A stretch of 64,000 bases of DNA from NCBI RefSeq assembly GCF_039533965.1, contig NZ_BAAAUN010000001.1:1586950-1650949 (forward strand). Direction: 5' to 3'. Below, piece after piece: positions 59,970 to 64,000 of the stretch (positions are counted from its first letter, which is position 1; each line of letters begins with the position of its first letter). The stretch is from Microbacterium luteolum (GTDB taxonomy: Bacteria > Actinomycetota > Actinomycetes > Actinomycetales > Microbacteriaceae). A program made the translations under genes and the position numbers. The notes beneath the pieces were generated by a model that was given only the letters and a program-made list of their open reading frames with translations, did no database searches and was not told the origin of the DNA.

Positions 59970-62015
59970 TCAGTTCAGCGTGAACGTCACCGTCGCGCTG
60001 TTGCCCGCGACATCCTGGACGATCAGTGTGTTCTCGCCCTGGACTGCGCCGAAGACGCCGGGCTTCACGTAGTTGATGTCGGACCAGGTGTTGTCGGAGA
60101 GGTCCTTCACGACCCCGTTGAGGGAGACCTGCGAGACCTTGCCCGCATCGAAGAGCTTGAAGCTCACGAGGTCGTAGACCCCCGCGGAACCCGCCGTGAA
60201 CGACGCCCCCTCCTTGACCGTCGCGGTCGGAGCGGTGGCGTCGATCGTCACCGCGAAGACCCCGGTCTGCGCGATGTTTCCGGCGAGGTCCTCGGCGTTG
60301 TACTTCACCGTGTATTCGCCGTCGGGCAGCGTCTGGGTCGTCTCGTGCACGCCGCTCGTCGCACCGTCGATCGCGGACTGCGTGCTCTTCACGAGCGTGC
60401 CGTCCTTGTAGATGTTCGCGACGATGCGCTTCAGACCGATGTCGTCGGTCGCGTCGACGCGCAGCGTCAGCGCGGGCATCGGACCTGCAGCGGTCGGCGC
60501 GACGAGGGTCGCCACCGGCTTCGTGGTGTCGACCGGAGCAGCGTCCTGGCCGAGGGCCACGCGATCGACCGCCCAGAACGCACTGTTGGTCCCGGTGTAG
60601 TGGAACCGGAACTGCGCGGTCTGCGCGCCGGCGGGCACGTCGAAGACCAGACGCTCCTCGGCATTCGTGTTCGCCGTGTACGCCTTGAGCGACTGCGCGT
60701 CGCCGCCGTCGAAGCTGACGAGGACCTCGGCCGACTGCGGCCCGTCGATGAAGTAGTTGGTGGCATACGCCAGAGTCGCCGTGGAAGCACCGGTAAGCGG
60801 GTATGCGGGGCTGAACAGGGTCGAGTCGAAGGCGCCCCCCGCATGCGACTTGTCGTCCCACTCATCCGAGTCGGCCACGGCGAAGACGTCGCGGACACGC
60901 ACCGACGTCTCCCGACGCTGCCCCAGCTCGACGTTGGTCCAGAAGTCGTCGGTGGCGAAGGACCAGCCGGCCCATTCCCTCACGCCGCCGGAGGGCATGA
61001 GGGAGTTGTCGATGCTCCACCCCTCCGGTGCCGCGTGCGTCCAGCCGAGGACATCCGCTCCGGGGCGGGTCTCGTCCGCGCGGGTCTGCAGCTCGGGGCG
61101 GAGCGCGTCGAAGGCATCGGGCGCGAGGTCCGATACGGCCGTGCCGTCCAGCGCCCAGGCCGGGTCCGCGGCGATGCCGACGGTGGAGAGGACGGTGGGG
61201 GCGACGTCGGTGATCTTGACGTCGTGGCGCACACCGGGCTCGATGCCGGGTCCCGCCGCGATCACGAACACCTTGCGCTCGGCCGGGCTGCTCCCGCCGT
61301 GACCACCGGTCGGAGTGTGGCCGTGGTCCGCCGTGACGACGATGGTCCACTCCTCATCCGCAGGGCGGGCATCGACCGCGGCGAGGATCTCGCCGATCTC
61401 GCCGTCCGCCTTCGCGAGTGCCTGTGCGTACGCGGCACCGTTCGTGCCCGTGCTGTGCCCTGCGCCGTCGACCTCGTCGAGGTGCACGAACACGTCGTCG
61501 GCGCCGCCCGCGATCGCCTCGACCGCCTTGGCCGTCGTGCCGACATCGTTGCCGCCCTGGATCCGCGAGTCCACGGCAGACCCGAAGACCGTGGTCGCGA
61601 TCGGGGACCACGTCGCCACGACCGCCGTGGAGCGCTCCGGCTGCGCCGCCTCGATGCGCGTCAGGTAGTCGGGGTAGAGGTCGTACCGAGGTGCCGTGAA
61701 GTTGTTGTCGACGACGTTGTGCTTGTCGGGCCAGACGCCCGTGGCGATGGTCGACCATCCCGGTCCGGAGATGGTGCCGGCCAGCGGCGTGCCGCAGAGG
61801 TTGCTGGACGAGACCATGCCGCGCTCCCTCAGTGCGTCGAGGTTCGGCATGTCCGCGTCATCGAGGAAGTCGAACGATGCGCCGTCGATGCCGACCACGA
61901 GGGTCTTGACGGTGGTCGCGTCGGCGGCAGCCACGGCGGGCGCGGCCGCCAGCGGGGACAGGAGGCATGCGGCCGCAGTTGTCAGCACAACTGCACGCTT
62001 GCGATACGAGGGCAT
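59970..62015 (-). CDS. Secreted type I phosphodiesterase/alkaline-phosphatase-superfamily protein with Ig-like domains
   Basis: A 681-residue exported protein. A signal peptide covers residues 1-30 (RKRAVVLTTAAACLLSPLAA). The catalytic domain has GIDGASFD (metal Asp), nucleophile Ser/Thr in SGPGWSTIATG, LDEVDGAGHS, and TADHGHTPTGGHGG, as in nucleotide pyrophosphatases and phosphodiesterases. The C-terminal third has beta-sandwich modules (DNTWSDINYVKPG, ENTLIVQDVAGNSATVT) that probably bind glycans or the wall. ATG 62015 has GGAG upstream. Substrate unknown. Confidence 0.88.
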   Translation of the reverse strand: MPSYRKRAVVLTTAAACLLSPLAAAPAVAAADATTVKTLVVGIDGASFDFLDDADMPNLDALRERGMVSSSNLCGTPLAGTISGPGWSTIATGVWPDKHNVVDNNFTAPRYDLYPDYLTRIEAAQPERSTAVVATWSPIATTVFGSAVDSRIQGGNDVGTTAKAVEAIAGGADDVFVHLDEVDGAGHSTGTNGAAYAQALAKADGEIGEILAAVDARPADEEWTIVVTADHGHTPTGGHGGSSPAERKVFVIAAGPGIEPGVRHDVKITDVAPTVLSTVGIAADPAWALDGTAVSDLAPDAFDALRPELQTRADETRPGADVLGWTHAAPEGWSIDNSLMPSGGVREWAGWSFATDDFWTNVELGQRRETSVRVRDVFAVADSDEWDDKSHAGGAFDSTLFSPAYPLTGASTATLAYATNYFIDGPQSAEVLVSFDGGDAQSLKAYTANTNAEERLVFDVPAGAQTAQFRFHYTGTNSAFWAVDRVALGQDAAPVDTTKPVATLVAPTAAGPMPALTLRVDATDDIGLKRIVANIYKDGTLVKSTQSAIDGATSGVHETTQTLPDGEYTVKYNAEDLAGNIAQTGVFAVTIDATAPTATVKEGASFTAGSAGVYDLVSFKLFDAGKVSQVSLNGVVKDLSDNTWSDINYVKPGVFGAVQGENTLIVQDVAGNSATVTFTLN

Positions 62016-62185
62016 TTGATCTCCGAGACGTTGGTTTCGCGGGCATGGTGTCGTCCATGCCCGGAGCCAGTCTCGAACCCGGCGCATCTGCCGCCAATGG
62101 ATCTCGCGAAGATGTCAATACAAGTTGGCGCACCGTTTACTCATGGCCACCCATGTAGGTACCCATCTTCGTGAACGACAGCCGG

Positions 62186-62593
62186 TCAGATCAGCTCGCT
62201 CACCAGCTGCTCGATGCGCCTGCGGATGTCGTCGCGGATCGGCCGCACCGCGTCGATCCCCTGGCCGGCCGGATCATCGAGCTTCCAGTCCTCGTAGCGC
62301 TTACCCGGGAAGAACGGGCACGCGTCGCCGCACCCCATCGTGATCACGACATCGGATGCCTGGACGGCCTCGGTCGTGAGCACCTTCGGCGCTTCCGCCG
62401 TGATGTCGATGCCGAGCTCCGCCATCGCCTCGACCGTGATCGGGTTGATGGCGTCAGCGGGCATGGATCCGGCCGAGCGGACCTCGATGCGGTCGCCGGC
62501 GATGTCACGCAGGAACCCCGCGGCCATCTGCGAGCGTCCGGCGTTGTGCACGCAGACGAAGAGGACGGAGGGGGTGGTGTTCGTTTCGGTCAT
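62186..62593 (-). CDS. arsC: Arsenate reductase, LMW-phosphatase type
   Basis: A 135-residue ArsC. The P-loop CVHNAGRS (Cys14 to Ser21) binds and reduces arsenate, and GCGDACPFFPG (two more Cys) supplies the resolving thiols seen in thioredoxin- or mycothiol-coupled enzymes. ATG overlaps the stop of the ArsR-ArsC fusion (ATGA), so the two are coproduced. Confidence 0.93.
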   Translation of the reverse strand: MTETNTTPSVLFVCVHNAGRSQMAAGFLRDIAGDRIEVRSAGSMPADAINPITVEAMAELGIDITAEAPKVLTTEAVQASDVVITMGCGDACPFFPGKRYEDWKLDDPAGQGIDAVRPIRDDIRRRIEQLVSELI

Positions 62594-63618
62594 GGCTGCT
62601 CCTGGTGCGAGGGGGTCAGGGAAAGAAGGTCATCGACGAGGGTGCGGACCCGCGCGGCGATGTCGTCGCGGATGGCTTCCACACCGTCACGCGAAGCCAG
62701 GGCGGGGTCGCCCACAGCCCAGTCGTCGTAGCGGACGCCGGGGATGATCGGGCAGACGTCGCCGCAGCCCATGGTCACGACGACGTCGGCCGCGCGGACC
62801 GCGTCATCGGTGAGCGGTTTCGGGAAGCGCTGACCTGCCGCATCGCCCTCGATCTCGGCGAGAAGCGAGCGCACATGCGGGTGGATGACATCGGCCGGGC
62901 TCGATCCCGCCGAGCGCGCCACGACCTTGCCGCCGGCGAGCTTGTTGACCAGCGCGGCGGCGAGCTGCGAGCGTCCGGCGTTGGCGACGCAGACGAACAG
63001 TACCTGGGGGACGGATGCATCGCGATCGCGGGTGAGATCGCTCAGACGCTGCCGGGCGAATCGCTCGGTGAGCGGCACCAGCGCCGAGGTGACTCGCGCG
63101 GAGCGAGCGAGGGACGTGTACGACTCGCGCACGATCGAGAGCACGACGTCCGAGTCGAGTGCGGGGACCTCCGCCGCAAGCTCCTCGGCGAGGCGGGTCA
63201 CCCGCGCATCGAAGTCCGGTCGAAGTCCGTCGTCGACGGCCGCGTCCTCCCCCGGCACGGAAACCGTGGCCGGAGCGAAGGAGTCGAGCAGCGCGGTCAC
63301 CGCGCCGCGTCGGTTCGGATTGATCCGGTACCAGACCCAGGTGCCACGACGCTCCGAGGTCAGCACGTCGACGTCCTTCAGGACCTTGAGGTGATGCGAG
63401 ACTGTCGGCTGGGAGACGTCGGCGAGCTCCGCGAGATCGCAGACGCACGACTCACCGCGGGGGTCGGAGGCGATCGCGGAGAGCATCCGCAGACGCAGCG
63501 GATCGGAGAGCGCCTTCAACGTCGCGGCCACTGACGAAGCCGCTTCCAGGCCGATCGCGTGGGTGGCGACGGGACTGCATGCCTCGGTTGTGGTCTGCTC
63601 AGCCTCTTGAATCGACAT
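62590..63618 (-). CDS. ArsR repressor fused to an arsenate reductase domain
   Basis: A 342-residue fusion. Residues 25-115 are an ArsR winged helix with the arsenite-sensing pair in SCVCDLAEL (Cys58, Cys60) and VSQPTVSHHLKVLKDVDVLT. A helical three-helix linker (about 135-195) resembles the N-terminal domain found on some actinobacterial ArsC proteins. From about 205 comes an LMW-type ArsC with CVANAGRS and GCGDVCPIIPG. ATG 63618 is directly at the predicted transcription start, 6 bp behind CAATAT. It should repress the ars operon and reduce arsenate. Confidence 0.92.
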   Translation of the reverse strand: MSIQEAEQTTTEACSPVATHAIGLEAASSVAATLKALSDPLRLRMLSAIASDPRGESCVCDLAELADVSQPTVSHHLKVLKDVDVLTSERRGTWVWYRINPNRRGAVTALLDSFAPATVSVPGEDAAVDDGLRPDFDARVTRLAEELAAEVPALDSDVVLSIVRESYTSLARSARVTSALVPLTERFARQRLSDLTRDRDASVPQVLFVCVANAGRSQLAAALVNKLAGGKVVARSAGSSPADVIHPHVRSLLAEIEGDAAGQRFPKPLTDDAVRAADVVVTMGCGDVCPIIPGVRYDDWAVGDPALASRDGVEAIRDDIAARVRTLVDDLLSLTPSHQEQP

Positions 63619-63653
63619 GTGTCTATATTGACACTCATCGATATTAGGGGCAA
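63619..63653 (-). promoter_or_regulatory. ars promoter with ArsR operator
   Basis: On the minus strand TTGCCC (about 63648-63653), a 17-bp spacer and CAATAT (63625-63630) end 6 bp before the ATG. GTGTC-TATATT-GACAC (63619-63634) is a perfect palindrome over the -10, and ATCGA-type flanks extend the symmetry. Bound ArsR would block the polymerase. Confidence 0.7.
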
Positions 63654-63704
63654 CCCGTCGCGCGAGAGTTCACCTACCGGACATCTGCCCGGCGATCGGC
63701 GTCC

Positions 63705-64000
63705 TCAGCCGACGGGGACAGGGCGCGCGCCGATCTGCAGCACGGATGGCGCGGGAGCGGCGCAGCATCCGCTCGCTCCCTCGTCGAACCCGCCCGCACC
63801 TCCGCAGACACCGGTGTCCGGCAGCACCAGCTCATTGCGGGCCGCGGACTCGTGATCTCCGGCGAGGTGCGCGACCACGCTCCGCACCTGCTCGAAACCC
63901 GTCAGCGCGAGGAAGGTCGGCGCGCGCCCGTAGGACTTCGCTCCGACGACGAACAGACCCTGCTCCGGCTGCGCGAGCTGACGCGCTCCCGTCGCCGACA
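63705..64000 (-). CDS. FAD-dependent oxidoreductase of the ars cluster, C-terminal part
   Basis: The gene runs off the right edge; 98 C-terminal residues are seen. ARQLAQPEQGLFVVGAKSYG and RAPTFLALTGFEQVRSVVAH are the C-terminal FAD-binding end of thioredoxin-reductase/monooxygenase-like flavoproteins often found in actinobacterial ars operons (ArsO-type). The tail has Cys residues in GVCGGAG and SGCCAAP, which may bind metalloid or metal. Same strand as the ArsR-ArsC gene, 86 bp upstream. Confidence 0.7.
   Translation of the reverse strand, partial: SATGARQLAQPEQGLFVVGAKSYGRAPTFLALTGFEQVRSVVAHLAGDHESAARNELVLPDTGVCGGAGGFDEGASGCCAAPAPSVLQIGARPVPVG

Noticed and set aside
1..64000. tRNA, rRNA, tmRNA, RNase P, prophage or CRISPR features
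   Set aside because: No cloverleaf-like, rRNA-like or phage-structural sequences were recognised by eye; a covariance-model scan would be needed to exclude small RNAs.

Overview
The window is about 64 kb of very GC-rich DNA with dense, mostly short-gapped genes, strong G/C third positions, many leaderless starts (a TANNNT -10 hexamer ending 6 bp before the start codon), DtxR/IdeR-type iron boxes, bS22, and many ECF sigma factors. This fits an actinobacterium. Protein style and the very frequent word GGATGCC/GGCATCC suggest Microbacteriaceae, probably Microbacterium; the genus is inferred, not shown. No rRNA, tRNA, CRISPR array, prophage or transposase was seen.

Layout. 1-2 kb: Dabb protein, glutaredoxin-like and rhodanese genes, the 32-residue ribosomal protein bS22, a membrane protein and a small HTH protein. 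2-10.7 kb: cyclase-family protein, a TetR regulator divergent from a DrrAB-type ABC exporter, an ArsR regulator, a TrkH/TrkA potassium system, proC and a CDF cation exporter. 10.8-22 kb: housekeeping and DNA metabolism (tadA, upp, a RecB-like nuclease/helicase fusion, nadE, a nucleosidase, sbcC/sbcD). 22-27 kb: a drug-type MFS gene with a structured leader, then a leaderless cysteine-rich leader peptide ahead of a winged-helix gene, and an AlkA-type glycosylase. 27-31.7 kb: siderophore ABC uptake operon facing a siderophore-interacting reductase across two iron boxes. 32-42 kb: MFS and M20 peptidase, an ECF41 sigma factor facing its oxidoreductase partner, FUSC protein, a coiled-coil gene with 21-bp repeats, small enzymes, thrC and ogt.

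42-50 kb holds the most unusual structure. A LysR gene and a divergent MFS gene, which look like an ordinary regulator/target pair, are separated by 5.2 kb carrying an ECF sigma factor, a one-TM cysteine-containing protein, a large FtsX-type permease and its ATPase. A perfect 25-bp direct repeat lies at both ends of this segment. The repeat contains a LysR-type box, so the segment looks inserted into the shared operator region, duplicating it.

50-64 kb: an Erm-type rRNA methyltransferase with a likely leaderless leader peptide containing an Arg-Asp-Arg motif, next to a response regulator/histidine kinase pair; a small membrane efflux-type protein; a sigma factor fused to an anti-sigma zinc finger and membrane segments; a CmtR-like metal sensor with a CDF transporter; an SDR and an arginase-family protein; terC behind a manganese (yybP-ykoY) riboswitch; a secreted phosphodiesterase/phosphatase; and an arsenic cluster with an ArsR-ArsC fusion, a second arsC and the end of a flavoprotein gene.

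Working together: metal and ion handling (Trk potassium, siderophore iron, Mn, Cd/Pb, As) and drug-related transport or target modification (DrrAB, MFS, FtsX-ABC, Erm) are the main accessory themes, several of them with visible cis-regulation in the RNA or at the promoter.
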